From an uncultured Opitutaceae bacterium (lineage in GTDB: Bacteria > Verrucomicrobiota > Verrucomicrobiia > Opitutales > Opitutaceae), in assembly GCA_903929355.1 (NCBI GenBank), contig CAIYUN010000062.1, positions 33,682 through 97,681 of the forward strand: DNA of 64,000 bases, given 5' to 3'. Shown in pieces: positions 48,079 through 56,639 of the stretch (position 1 is its first letter; each line of letters starts with the position of its first letter). The notes under the pieces are model-generated. The model was not told the DNA's origin, searched no databases, and saw only the letters and a program-made list of their open reading frames with translations. The position numbers were made by a program, and so were the translations under genes.

Positions 48079-49473
48079 GTGAATGTCCGTCTCCCCCATC
48101 TTATCCTCTTTTCGGCCCTGACCGGCGCAGGCTGGTTTCCGGCCATTCGGGTGGAGGCGCAGGTTCAGGCACCGCCGGCGGCGGATGATCCGCTGCGCCT
48201 CCCCGAGACAGTCCTGCCCGGCTTGCAGCCCTTGATTGACGCCGCCCTCGAGGCCTCGTCGCGGGTCCTGCAGGCGCGGCTGGCCGTGCTCATCGCAGCG
48301 GCCGGCGAACAGGACGCCCGGTCGGGGCTGTATCAGCATATCAGCGCGGGCGCCGAGATCGATGGGCGTCAGGAATTCCGCCAGGACATCCCCGGGGTTC
48401 ATTATAGCGGCAGCATGGCCTACTCGATCGGCACCGTGCAGCCGCTCTACCATTGGAACGCCCTGGTCAACCGCGCGCAGATCGGCGCCATCCAGAAGCA
48501 ACTGGCCGACAATGATCTGACGGACGCCCGGCGCAACCTGGTGGTCGAGCTGCGCCAGCAATACACCGCCCTCATCCTGCGAGCGCTGGATCTCAAGCAG
48601 GCCCGCTGGGACGACAACCGCCGCACCAAGCAATTGCAACGAGATGAGGATCGCGCCGCCCGCGGCGAGGTGCCGACCTTCGATCTGGGGGATGAGCGGC
48701 TCGCCGTGAGCCAAAGCCATCTCGCCGTGGAGCGTCTGGCCCTGGGCTGGGACCGGGCCCGGGGAGATTTTGGGGTCCTGATCGGCACGAAGACCTTTGC
48801 GGCGGACAAGCTACCGTCTGAGATCCCCGCCGTGCCGGACTGGTCGGCGCGGTTGCAGCCGGCGGATCCGGCCGTCGGCGCGGGCGCCGGTGCGCCGGTG
48901 CCCGCAGCGCTGGCGTCGCTGGCGAAGGCCCGCGAGGTGGCCCGGCTCACCTATGAGATCGAGCGGGTCCGCCTCCGACCGACCCTCGATCTGGTCGCCG
49001 GCGCCACGGAAAACTTGGTCAGCTACACCGCCAACACCGCCAATACTTTCGGGGCGGAAATCCAGTATATCGGCCTGCGGGTGAACTGGAACATCTTTGA
49101 CGGCTACCAGAGCCAGGCGGCGGTGGCGCGGGCCCGGGCCGATCTGCGGGTGAAGAATCTCGACTTTGACCTCGCGGCGCAGGCCTTGCAGCGCCAGCTC
49201 GCCGATGGGTGGAAAGACCTCGAGTTGGCGCAACGGGAGCTGGCGGTCATGGAGGCACGCTTCGCCCAGTCCGGCTCGCGACTGACCGCCGACCAGGCCC
49301 GCAAGGACAAGGCCGAGATCGCCGACGAGGACTGGCAGCAGCGGCTCTTCGACCACGAGCAGCAGCATCTCGACCTCCTGCGGGCGCGGGCGGCGCAGTT
49401 GCTCCGCATCGCGGAATATGCCTTGCTCAACGAACGCGGCACCCTGCCGGCCGACCGTCTCCACTACCCATGA
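48079..49473 (+). CDS. TolC-like outer membrane efflux protein
   Basis: The 464-residue protein starts at GTG 48079 with a signal peptide (LILFSALTGAGWFP, cleavage near VEAQ). The rest is helical with two similar halves, as in outer membrane efflux proteins: GAGAPVPAALASLAKAREVA, then VQLARARADLRVKNLDF-type segments and AQRELAVMEARFAQSGSRLT. The equatorial beta-segment GMRVNWNIFDGY-like (here GLRVNWNIFDGYQSQ) is typical. It forms the outer membrane channel of an exporter whose other parts are the next three genes. It overlaps the adaptor gene by ATGA. Confidence 0.9.
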   Translation: MNVRLPHLILFSALTGAGWFPAIRVEAQVQAPPAADDPLRLPETVLPGLQPLIDAALEASSRVLQARLAVLIAAAGEQDARSGLYQHISAGAEIDGRQEFRQDIPGVHYSGSMAYSIGTVQPLYHWNALVNRAQIGAIQKQLADNDLTDARRNLVVELRQQYTALILRALDLKQARWDDNRRTKQLQRDEDRAARGEVPTFDLGDERLAVSQSHLAVERLALGWDRARGDFGVLIGTKTFAADKLPSEIPAVPDWSARLQPADPAVGAGAGAPVPAALASLAKAREVARLTYEIERVRLRPTLDLVAGATENLVSYTANTANTFGAEIQYIGLRVNWNIFDGYQSQAAVARARADLRVKNLDFDLAAQALQRQLADGWKDLELAQRELAVMEARFAQSGSRLTADQARKDKAEIADEDWQQRLFDHEQQHLDLLRARAAQLLRIAEYALLNERGTLPADRLHYP

Positions 49474-50576
49474 AGCCCTCCCTCGTGCTCAAACTTGGCC
49501 TGGCTCTCGTCCTTGCGGGCGGGGCGGTGGCCTGGCTGCTCGCCCAGAAACCTGCGGCGACGGTCGCCGTGGTGCACCGCGGCCAGGCGGTCAACGCCGT
49601 GCCGGCGACAGTGTCGGTGCGCGCCGACTACGCCATGGAGCTGCGCAGTGAAAACGGCGGGAGGGTGAAATCCAGCACCCTGGTCGTGGGCGCCCAGGTG
49701 CATGCCGGCGACGTGGTCGTCCAGATTGACGACACCGACCTGCAGATTGAGCTGGAGCGGCTGACCAACGAGTGCGACGCCGCCCGGCAACGCCAGACTA
49801 CGGGCTCGGCGAACGAGGTGGCGCTGGCCACCGCCCGCGACGATCTGGACAAGGCCACGCGGCAGGCGGACAGCGGCACCTTCGCGCGGTCCGACCTGGA
49901 CAAGCTCCGGCGGGCCGCTGAGCAGCTCGAGGACACGGTGGCACTGGAGAAGATCGACCGCGGCGCCGACCTGAAGGACTGGGAGAACAAGTTGAAGGTG
50001 CAGCGGCGACTGATTGAGAAAACCAGCATCGTCGCGCCGGTGGACGGCAAGGTCGCCACGGTGGACCTGCGGCCCGGCGCCCTGATTCCCGCGGGCGCCT
50101 CGCTTGGCACCCTCCTGGCCGATGCCCGGGTGGTGGAGGCGAGCATCAGCGAGGAGAACTTTGCCGGCGTCGCCGCCGGCCAGCGCGCGCGGGTGAAGTT
50201 TCTCGGCTACGGGGACGAGGAGTTTGACGCCACCGTGGCCGCGGTGCTGCCCACAACCGATCCCGCCACCCAGCGCTACACCGTGCGCCTGGACGTCAAA
50301 ATCGCCCCCGAGCGGCTGGTGCCCGGCCTGAGCGGAGAGGCCAGCGTCATCCTGGGCGAGCACGCGGGGGCCCTGCTCGCCCCGCGCCGGGCGCTGACCG
50401 GCGACTACCTGCTGCTGGTGCGGGACGGCCGGGTGGTGCAGCAACGCGTCCGTCGCGGCTTTGCCGACATGCAGTCGGTCGAGCTCTTGGACGGGGCTAA
50501 AGAGGGCGACCTCGTCATCACCGACAATCTCAATGCGTTTCACGCGGGCGACCGTGTGGCGGTGGCCCAACCCTGA
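49470..50576 (+). CDS. HlyD/MacA-type periplasmic adaptor
   Basis: The start ATG 49470 (MKPSLVLKLGLALVLAGGAV) gives 368 residues with an N-terminal membrane anchor. Beta-barrel and lipoyl segments flank a coiled coil: VKSSTLVVGAQVHAGDVVVQ (lipoyl half), the coil from IELERLTNECDAARQRQ to KVQRRLIEKTS, then SIVAPVDGKVATVDLRPGAL (second lipoyl half) and VRFVRG-like adaptor barrel (FAGVAAGQRARVKFLGYGDE). It would bridge the FtsX-type permease and TolC. It overlaps the TolC gene by 4 bp; the permease starts 12 bp later. Confidence 0.9.
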   Translation: MKPSLVLKLGLALVLAGGAVAWLLAQKPAATVAVVHRGQAVNAVPATVSVRADYAMELRSENGGRVKSSTLVVGAQVHAGDVVVQIDDTDLQIELERLTNECDAARQRQTTGSANEVALATARDDLDKATRQADSGTFARSDLDKLRRAAEQLEDTVALEKIDRGADLKDWENKLKVQRRLIEKTSIVAPVDGKVATVDLRPGALIPAGASLGTLLADARVVEASISEENFAGVAAGQRARVKFLGYGDEEFDATVAAVLPTTDPATQRYTVRLDVKIAPERLVPGLSGEASVILGEHAGALLAPRRALTGDYLLLVRDGRVVQQRVRRGFADMQSVELLDGAKEGDLVITDNLNAFHAGDRVAVAQP

Positions 50577-50588
50577 GCGCCCGCCCTC

Positions 50589-51812
50589 ATGCCGCCCAAC
50601 CTGCGCATCGCCCTGCGGTTCCTGACCGCGCGGAAACGCTCGATGCTGATGAGCCTGGCCGGCATCGTGTTTGGCGTGGGCTTTTTCATCGTGACCCAGG
50701 CGCAGACCAGCGGCTTCGAGGATTTTTTCATCCACACCATCCTCGGGACCAACGGCGCCCTGCGGGTGGAATACCACATCCAGACCTCGGCCGAACCCGA
50801 CGCCCCGGCGGCCCCGCCCGGCACCCGGGTCTCCAGCGATGGCAGCATCCAGGATCCCGCGCGCGTGGCGGCCGCCGTGCGGCAGTTTGACAACGTCTCC
50901 GGCGTCGCGCTCGTCCTCCAGTCGGAGGTGGACATCGTCAGCAGCGCCTTTGCCGCGCCGGCGCGAATCTACGGTGTCAACCTCGACGATCAGCTCGCCG
51001 TTTCGGACCTCGGCCGGCAGATCATCCGCGGCGACCTGGCGGACTACCGGCGCGCCCCCAATGGCGCGCTCCTCGGCAGCACGCTGGCGGAGTGGTTGCA
51101 CCTGGGCGTGGGCGACACTTTCACCATCGAGGCCGGCGACCAGACGCGGCGCTACCGGATTTCCGCTATTTACGAGACCGGCATCCGCGACATCGACAAG
51201 GAGCGGGTTTACCTGCATCTGGACGAGGCCCGGTCGCTCCTGCAGCGGCCCGGCGCGGCCAGCTACATCCAGGTCAGCCTCTTCGACCCCGACCGCGCGC
51301 CGGAGGACGCCCGGCGCATCCAGACGGTGATCCAGCACACCGTCTCCTCCTGGCAGCAGCGGGAGAAATCATGGCTGGAGGTATTCCGGGCGCTGCGAGT
51401 TTCGTCCGCCATCACCGTGTCCACCATCATCCTCGTGGCCGGGCTGGGAATCTTCAACACGCTGGCGCTTTTGGTCATGGAGAAAACCAAGGACATCGCG
51501 ATCCTGCGCTCGATGGGTTACACCCGGCACGACATCGCGCGGATCTTCCTCTGGCAGGGCCTGCTCGTGCTGGTGTTGGGCGCCGTGCTGGGGTGCCTCC
51601 TCGGCGCGGCCGGGACGTGGGGCGTGTCGCGGCTGCCGATCCGCATCCGGGGGATTTTCTCGACCGACTCCTTTGTCGTGTCCTGGTCGGTCTGGCACTA
51701 TGTGGAGGCGGTCGTGACGGCCTCCGTCGTCGTGGTGATCGCCAGCCTCGTCCCGGCCCGCCGCGCCGCCCGGCTGGAGCCGGGCGACATCGTGCGCGGG
51801 ACCGCGCAATAG
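50589..51812 (+). CDS. FtsX/MacB-family ABC permease
   Basis: The 407-residue protein has four membrane helices in the FtsX arrangement: one near the N-terminus (SMLMSLAGIVFGVGFFIVTQ), then a large extracytoplasmic domain (~45-260), then three at the C-terminus (TVSTIILVAGLGIFNTLALL, the LVLVLGAVLGCLLGAAGTWG stretch, and AVVTASVVVVIASLVPARRA). The short MEKTKDIAILRSMGYTRHDI is the conserved cytoplasmic segment. It pairs with the ATPase that follows 9 bp later. Related systems (MacB, LolCDE) work on lipoproteins, peptides or drugs; here the substrate is unknown. Confidence 0.9.
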   Translation: MPPNLRIALRFLTARKRSMLMSLAGIVFGVGFFIVTQAQTSGFEDFFIHTILGTNGALRVEYHIQTSAEPDAPAAPPGTRVSSDGSIQDPARVAAAVRQFDNVSGVALVLQSEVDIVSSAFAAPARIYGVNLDDQLAVSDLGRQIIRGDLADYRRAPNGALLGSTLAEWLHLGVGDTFTIEAGDQTRRYRISAIYETGIRDIDKERVYLHLDEARSLLQRPGAASYIQVSLFDPDRAPEDARRIQTVIQHTVSSWQQREKSWLEVFRALRVSSAITVSTIILVAGLGIFNTLALLVMEKTKDIAILRSMGYTRHDIARIFLWQGLLVLVLGAVLGCLLGAAGTWGVSRLPIRIRGIFSTDSFVVSWSVWHYVEAVVTASVVVVIASLVPARRAARLEPGDIVRGTAQ

Positions 51813-51821
51813 CCCGCCGCC

Positions 51822-52514
51822 ATGCCCCCGGTTTCCGACCAACCCGCGCTCCGCTGCGACCAACTCCACCGTTACCTCGGGGCGGATGAGGGGCGCGTGC
51901 ATGTGCTGCGCGGGGTGGATTTCACCGCCGAACGGGGCCGGGTTTATGCGATTGTCGGCCCGTCCGGCTGCGGCAAGTCCACGCTGCTTTACCAGCTTGG
52001 CCTGCTGGACCGGCCCGATGACGGCCGGATCTGGATCGCGGGCGAGCTCATGTCCGGGGCCGACGACGGGCTTCGGACCGCCGCCCGCTGCCGGCATGTG
52101 GGCTTCGTGTTCCAGTTTCATTTTCTGCTGCTGGAGTTCACCGCGCTGGAGAACGTGATGCTGCCCATGCGCAAGCTCGGCCGGTTAGACCCCGCCGCGA
52201 TGGCGGACCGCGCGGCCAGCCTGCTGGCCGCGGTCGGCCTGGTCGGCAAGACCGGGCGCGCCGCCGCGCACCTTTCCGGCGGCGAGCAGCAGCGCGTGGC
52301 GGTGGCGCGCGCGCTGGCCAACGAACCGACCGTCATCCTCGCCGACGAGCCCACCGGCAACCTGGACGCGGCCAACTCCGAGCTGGTCTTCGGCCTGCTC
52401 ACCGATCTCGCCCGGCAGAACGGACAGGCCGTGGTGCTCGTCACGCACAACCCCGAGATTGCCGCGCGTTGTGACGAGGTGCGGCCCATGCGCGATGGAC
52501 AATTCATCCGCTGA
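51822..52514 (+). CDS. LolD/MacB-type ABC ATPase
   Basis: The 230-residue ATPase has Walker A IVGPSGCGKSTLLYQLG, Q-loop GFVFQFHFLLLEFTALENVM, signature HLSGGEQQRVAVARALANEP, Walker B VILADEPTGNLDAANSE and H-loop VLVTHNPEIAARCDEV. The size and motifs are those of the LolD/MacB group that drives FtsX-type permeases. It is the last gene of the four-gene exporter and overlaps the start of the following membrane protein by 20 bp. Confidence 0.94.
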   Translation: MPPVSDQPALRCDQLHRYLGADEGRVHVLRGVDFTAERGRVYAIVGPSGCGKSTLLYQLGLLDRPDDGRIWIAGELMSGADDGLRTAARCRHVGFVFQFHFLLLEFTALENVMLPMRKLGRLDPAAMADRAASLLAAVGLVGKTGRAAAHLSGGEQQRVAVARALANEPTVILADEPTGNLDAANSELVFGLLTDLARQNGQAVVLVTHNPEIAARCDEVRPMRDGQFIR

Positions 52515-53931
52515 GCAACCGGCCCGGCCCGACCCGTGGTGGCAGGAACTGGCCGCGACCTGGCGTGGCCTCACGGCCTCGCGCCGCCGCGGCCTGCTGG
52601 CCGTCGCCTGTGCGACTTTGCTGGCGTTTGGCTCGCAGTTCGCCGAGATGCCCTGGCGCAGCGCGCTCCGGGGCACGGACAGCAGTTTTTATTATTTCTG
52701 GCTGCGCTCCGCCATGGTGCACGGGGACTGGGACTTCCGCCGCGACATCCTCGAATGCAACACGATGCCGGACGATTTCCGGCAGTTGATCCTGAAGGAT
52801 CCACCCACGCCCACGGGGCGCCAGGCCAACAAATATGGCATCGGCTGGTCCGTCCTATCCGTGCCGCCGTATCTGCTGGCCGACGGCGTCGTCGCCACCG
52901 GGCGGGGTCTGGGCGTCTGGACCCTGGAGCGCGACGGCTACAATCCGGTTTACCAGATATTCATCTACACCTGGCATTTTCTGCTGGCGCTGGCCTCGCT
53001 GGTGCTGGCCTGGCGCGTCGTCACCCGATGGTGTGGGGACCGCGAGGCCGCCTTGCTGGGGGTGGTGCTGCTGTGGGCCGCCAGTCCGCTGCCCTTTTAC
53101 CAGACCATCAAGCTGAGCCTGAGCCACAGCGCGGCGTTTTTCGCCGTCACCCTGATGTGCTGGAGTCTCATGCGGGCGCAGGATCAGCGTGATCGGCTGG
53201 CCCCTTGGTGGCTGGCCGGCGCCGGCCTGGGGCTGGCGGTGATCCTGCGCTTTCAACTGGCGGTGTTTGCCGTGGTTCCGGCCTGGGTTTGGTTGCGCGG
53301 GGCTCGGGACGCGGGGTGGGGGCGGACATCGGTCCGGGCGGGGATGCTCGTCCTGGGCGCCGGGCCGCTGGTGTTTCTGCAATTGTTCGCCTGGCATGTC
53401 GTCTACGGCACTTGGCTCCTGTCGCCCTATGGCGCGGCCGGCGAGACCTTCAACTGGTCGGATCCGCAGATTCTACCTGTCCTGTTTTCCGAGCGGCATG
53501 GGCTCTTTTACTGGCATCCGCTGCTGCTGGTGGGCGCCGCCGGGTTCGGTTGGTTGGCGTGGCGCGAACGGGGTCGCGGCCTGCTTGCCGCGGGCCTGGC
53601 GGCGGTGTTGGCCACGGTTTATGTCAACGCGTCGTGGTGGTGCTGGTGGTTTGCCAGCTCGTTCGGCTCTCGGGCGTTTGAGGGGGCGTGCCTGTTTTTC
53701 ATGGGCGGCCTGGCCTGGCTGTGGGTGCGGGCCCGGCCGGCGTGGCGCGAGGCCTTGTGCGCCGTCTTCCTGGCGGGTGCGGCCTGGAATTTTTACATCA
53801 TGGCGTTGTTCTACACCATGGCCATCCCCCGCGACCCTCCGGTGAGCTGGTGGGAGATGCTCACCAGCGGCGGCAAGGGCTGGGAGGTGGTCGCCCGCTG
53901 GCTCCAAACCGCCGGAATGTGGCGGCCGTGA
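52495..53931 (+). CDS. Polytopic membrane protein, possible GT-C glycosyltransferase
   Basis: The start ATG 52495 (MDNSSAEQPARPDPWWQELA) lies inside the 3' end of the ATPase gene and gives 478 residues. About ten to eleven membrane helices alternate with short loops, starting after LLAVACATLLAFG. An early loop, RGTDSSFYYFWLRSAMVHGD, has the acidic residue and aromatic run seen in GT-C enzymes (ArnT, PMT, Alg-type) that use lipid-linked sugars. The C-terminal half contains LQLFAWHVVYGTWLLSPYGA and WWCWWFASSFGSRAFEGACL. I would not assign a substrate. Its overlap with the exporter ATPase suggests co-expression. Confidence 0.72.
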   Translation: MDNSSAEQPARPDPWWQELAATWRGLTASRRRGLLAVACATLLAFGSQFAEMPWRSALRGTDSSFYYFWLRSAMVHGDWDFRRDILECNTMPDDFRQLILKDPPTPTGRQANKYGIGWSVLSVPPYLLADGVVATGRGLGVWTLERDGYNPVYQIFIYTWHFLLALASLVLAWRVVTRWCGDREAALLGVVLLWAASPLPFYQTIKLSLSHSAAFFAVTLMCWSLMRAQDQRDRLAPWWLAGAGLGLAVILRFQLAVFAVVPAWVWLRGARDAGWGRTSVRAGMLVLGAGPLVFLQLFAWHVVYGTWLLSPYGAAGETFNWSDPQILPVLFSERHGLFYWHPLLLVGAAGFGWLAWRERGRGLLAAGLAAVLATVYVNASWWCWWFASSFGSRAFEGACLFFMGGLAWLWVRARPAWREALCAVFLAGAAWNFYIMALFYTMAIPRDPPVSWWEMLTSGGKGWEVVARWLQTAGMWRP

Positions 53932-54240
53932 TGAATAAAGGCTGAGGGGCTGAAAGTTGAAGGGTTGAAAGGTTGAGGGGGTGAACGGGTTTGGCGCTGA
54001 GTTCTTGACGCTTGGCCTGCCCTCCAAAGCCTTGGCGAAGGAGGGTCGCGTGGTTTGGGCTCGGACCGCTGTAAAACTCCCCCCGTCCGTTCATGAGTTA
54101 CTGATTTCCAGATTCAAACCCTTGGTCTGTCCTTCGCGCCTTCGCGCTAAAATTCCGTCTCTCTGTTTCCTCGGTTCCCTCCTGTAAAACGGTCCCTTTT
54201 CCTTCATAAATCAGCGGTGCAATGAACGTCTCCCGTCGTT
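53932..54240. other. Repeat-rich spacer between two membrane-protein genes
   Basis: No gene is supported. It has a GGCTGAAAGTTGAAGGGTTG word array (53941-53990), CAAAGCCTTGGCGAAGGAGG (54025-54044), a family B fragment TCCTTCGCGCCTTCGCGCTA (54130-54149) and CTCCTGTAAAAC. The next gene has no ATG or good Shine-Dalgarno. Confidence 0.65.
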
Positions 54241-55938
54241 TTGTTTCGCGCTCATCTGCGGTTTGGGGTCCAGTCCCGCGCTTTGACCGCGTCCACCAAA
54301 TCTGCCCCGCCCGCCACCGGCCCGTCCTTGGCCGGCCGGGCGGTCGTGGCCACCGGATTCACGCTCCTACTGGTGCTAGCACTGCGGCTCGCCGCGGTGG
54401 CGTTGAACCACTCGTTGTCGAGTGATGTACTTTATCCCCACCTGTTCGCGCAGGATGTGCTGGGCGGTCGGTATCCCCTCAACGGCTGGAGCTTTGGCGG
54501 GGCGACGTTCTTCTTTCCCGACTATCTGATCTACATTCCCGTGCTGGCCTTGACCGGACCGGGCGGCTTCAGCTTTTCCGTCTATGCGGTGATCTATTTT
54601 TTGGCCCTGGCCATGGCGATCGCGGCGGTCGCACGGTGGTGGGCGGATTGCCCTCCACTGGCCGCGCGGCTGGCCGGGCTCATGGCGGTAAATGGCATGT
54701 TGTTGCTCCAGTTTTTGCCCCGGCATTCCTCCGTGCTTTGGTCAATGGCGCTGCCGGGTTATCATGGCGGAACCCTGCTCAACGGGCTGGTGCTGGTGGC
54801 CTTGGTCGGCCGAATCTTGGCACGCCCTTCACCCGGCCAGCTCCCCTGGCTCGCGGCCGGTCTGCTGCTCTGGCTGGGTCTGACGGCCAACGCGCTGCTT
54901 TTGGTCCAGTTTGTGGTGCCGCTGGCAGTGGCAATCGGCTGCTTGGAGCGCAACGGTGCCGCACGTTCCGGGGTGACCCGTCGGTTTGTGCTGCTGGGCT
55001 CCGGCACCCTGGCCGGCGCGATGTTCGTGCGCCTCGGACTGGAACTGGGCCATCTGGGCTACTATTACCGGCTGGGGTTTCGCCAGACCCCCAGCCCTTC
55101 CGCGCTCTGGCAGGAGACGGAAAAGATTTTGCGGGACGTGCGGGTGGACCTTGTCCCGCAGGTGTGGGGCTGGGGCGTAGGCTTGGCCGGGTGGTTGCTG
55201 CTGCTCGCGTGGGCCGTCCGGTGGCGACGCCGGATCTCAAACCCACGGATGCTGGCGCTGCATTATTTGGTCCTGACCAGCGCGGCCGGCATACTGGCGA
55301 TGCTGGTGGTGACGGGATTTTGGAAAGACGCCTCAAACGTGCGCTACCTGTTCAATGGGCTGGTGCTGCCCGTCGTGGTGGTGGCCGTCACGGTCGCGCG
55401 CGGTCGCGCCACCAGCCGGATGTTCCCGGCCCCCGTGGCGTGGGCGGTGGCGGCGCTGCTGACGGTCGCGGCCGGCGGATTTGCGGTGACCCTCGATCCG
55501 GCGGCTTGGAGAATTCAGCCGACGCCGGCCTCGCGCGGTCTGGCGGGCATCGTGGAGCGGCACCATCTGCACCAAGGGTTGGCCGGGTATTGGCAGGCCA
55601 ATTTGCTCGATGGGCTGGACGACTCCCATCGGGTCAACGCCCTGCTGCCGGACGGGCACCCCTATTTCTGGTGCAACAACGCCTTTTGGTATTTTGCCCC
55701 ACCCGGACCGGACGGCACCCTGCGCTGGCCGGTCTGCGATTTCATCCTGACGACCGGGCTCGACCGCGACGCCATCCGAGGTCGGTTTGGTCCGCCGGCG
55801 GAGGTGGTGCAGGAGGAGGGTTGGGAGGTTTTCATTTACGACCCGGCCGGGCAGGCGCGCATCCGCGCGCTGCTCGCGCACGAGGTGGTGGAGAAGCTCG
55901 GACCCTCGCGTTTGCGCGGACTCTATTCAGTGTATTAG
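54241..55938 (+). CDS. Large polytopic membrane protein, GT-C-like; start uncertain
   Basis: The frame opens at TTG 54241; TTG 54283 (residue 15) is an alternative and neither has a Shine-Dalgarno. It is 565 residues with about ten to eleven membrane helices (VVATGFTLLLVLALRLAAVA at ~35, then VYAVIYFLALAMAIAAVARW, and others) and a C-terminal soluble part (~435-565) with WYQANLLDG-like and FYWCNNAFWYFAPPG-like sequence (here HPYFWCNNAFWYFAPPGPDG). The layout resembles GT-C sugar transferases such as those of lipid A or cell-surface glycan synthesis. Substrate and exact family unknown. The preceding gene has similar architecture but little obvious identity. Confidence 0.68.
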   Translation: MFRAHLRFGVQSRALTASTKSAPPATGPSLAGRAVVATGFTLLLVLALRLAAVALNHSLSSDVLYPHLFAQDVLGGRYPLNGWSFGGATFFFPDYLIYIPVLALTGPGGFSFSVYAVIYFLALAMAIAAVARWWADCPPLAARLAGLMAVNGMLLLQFLPRHSSVLWSMALPGYHGGTLLNGLVLVALVGRILARPSPGQLPWLAAGLLLWLGLTANALLLVQFVVPLAVAIGCLERNGAARSGVTRRFVLLGSGTLAGAMFVRLGLELGHLGYYYRLGFRQTPSPSALWQETEKILRDVRVDLVPQVWGWGVGLAGWLLLLAWAVRWRRRISNPRMLALHYLVLTSAAGILAMLVVTGFWKDASNVRYLFNGLVLPVVVVAVTVARGRATSRMFPAPVAWAVAALLTVAAGGFAVTLDPAAWRIQPTPASRGLAGIVERHHLHQGLAGYWQANLLDGLDDSHRVNALLPDGHPYFWCNNAFWYFAPPGPDGTLRWPVCDFILTTGLDRDAIRGRFGPPAEVVQEEGWEVFIYDPAGQARIRALLAHEVVEKLGPSRLRGLYSVY

Positions 55939-55945
55939 AAAACCT

Positions 55946-56126
55946 CAGCAAGGTGACACTGAGCACAGAGGACAGATACAGAGTTCACGGAGAAAAATAT
56001 TTGCCAATCAGTTTAGGGTGTGAGGTTGCCCCCCACGGTGGGGGGCACCAGAATCTGGTCCGTCCGATGTGTTCCTCTGTGAACTCGGTCTTCTTCTCTG
56101 TGGACTGCTCTGTGACGAACGGCTGA
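55946..56126 (+). repeat. Family A element, diverged copy 3, with central perfect hairpin
   Basis: Left arm words GGTGACACTGAGCACAGAGG and GAGTTCACGGAG pair with right-arm CTCTGTGAACTCGGTC and CTCTGTGACGAAC. In the middle is a perfect 10-bp-arm hairpin TGCCCCCCAC/GTGGGGGGCA at 56027-56047. An open frame from within it leads into the next gene, but that gene starts later at 56189. Confidence 0.8.
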
Positions 56127-56188
56127 ATCTGGGGATTGGGACAAACGGGCGTTGCCAGCCCGCCAACAGCCCATTGACTGGCCCGTCG

Positions 56189-56638
56189 ATGCCGTCCGAC
56201 CCCATCTGGAAACGCCTGCCGTTCGCCCGCCTGGGCGTACTGGTGGTGGTGCTGCTGGTGGCGGGGGAGCAGTTTCCGCTCACCCGGCTGCCGATGTATG
56301 CAACCTTTGGCCCGACAGCTGATTATTATTACGTCGCTGACGCCACCGGTCAACCCCTGGCCTGTGCCATGGTGTTCGGCACCTCCACCGCCAACGTGAA
56401 GAAAATGTTCCGGGCGCGTCTCAACGCCCTGGTCGCGCCCCGCGGTGCCGATGAGACCACTGCCACGCCGGCTGAGCGGCTCCAGGCAGGCGAGGAACTG
56501 ATCACGTACCTGCGCACGACCGGGCTGGCGGCGCATGCGGCCGTGCCGGCCGGACCGGTGCGGCTGGTGCGGGTCGAGGTGCGGCGGGCGCTGACGGGCG
56601 GTTTTGCGCAGACCGAGGAGCTGCTGGCTGAAAAGTAA
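56189..56638 (+). CDS. Small membrane-anchored protein of unknown function
   Basis: The start ATG 56189 (MPSDPIWKRLPFARLGVLVV) gives 149 residues; the longer frame upstream is repeat DNA (family A copy 3). One hydrophobic segment (LGVLVVVLLVAG) anchors it near the N-terminus; the remaining ~120 residues look soluble and may face outside (TYVADATGQPLACAMVFGTS-like; here YYYVADATGQPLACAMVFGT). The C-terminus has RLQAGEELITYLRTTGLAAH. No family recognised. The next gene starts one base after its stop, so they are translationally coupled. Confidence 0.75.
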   Translation: MPSDPIWKRLPFARLGVLVVVLLVAGEQFPLTRLPMYATFGPTADYYYVADATGQPLACAMVFGTSTANVKKMFRARLNALVAPRGADETTATPAERLQAGEELITYLRTTGLAAHAAVPAGPVRLVRVEVRRALTGGFAQTEELLAEK

Positions 56639-56639
56639 C

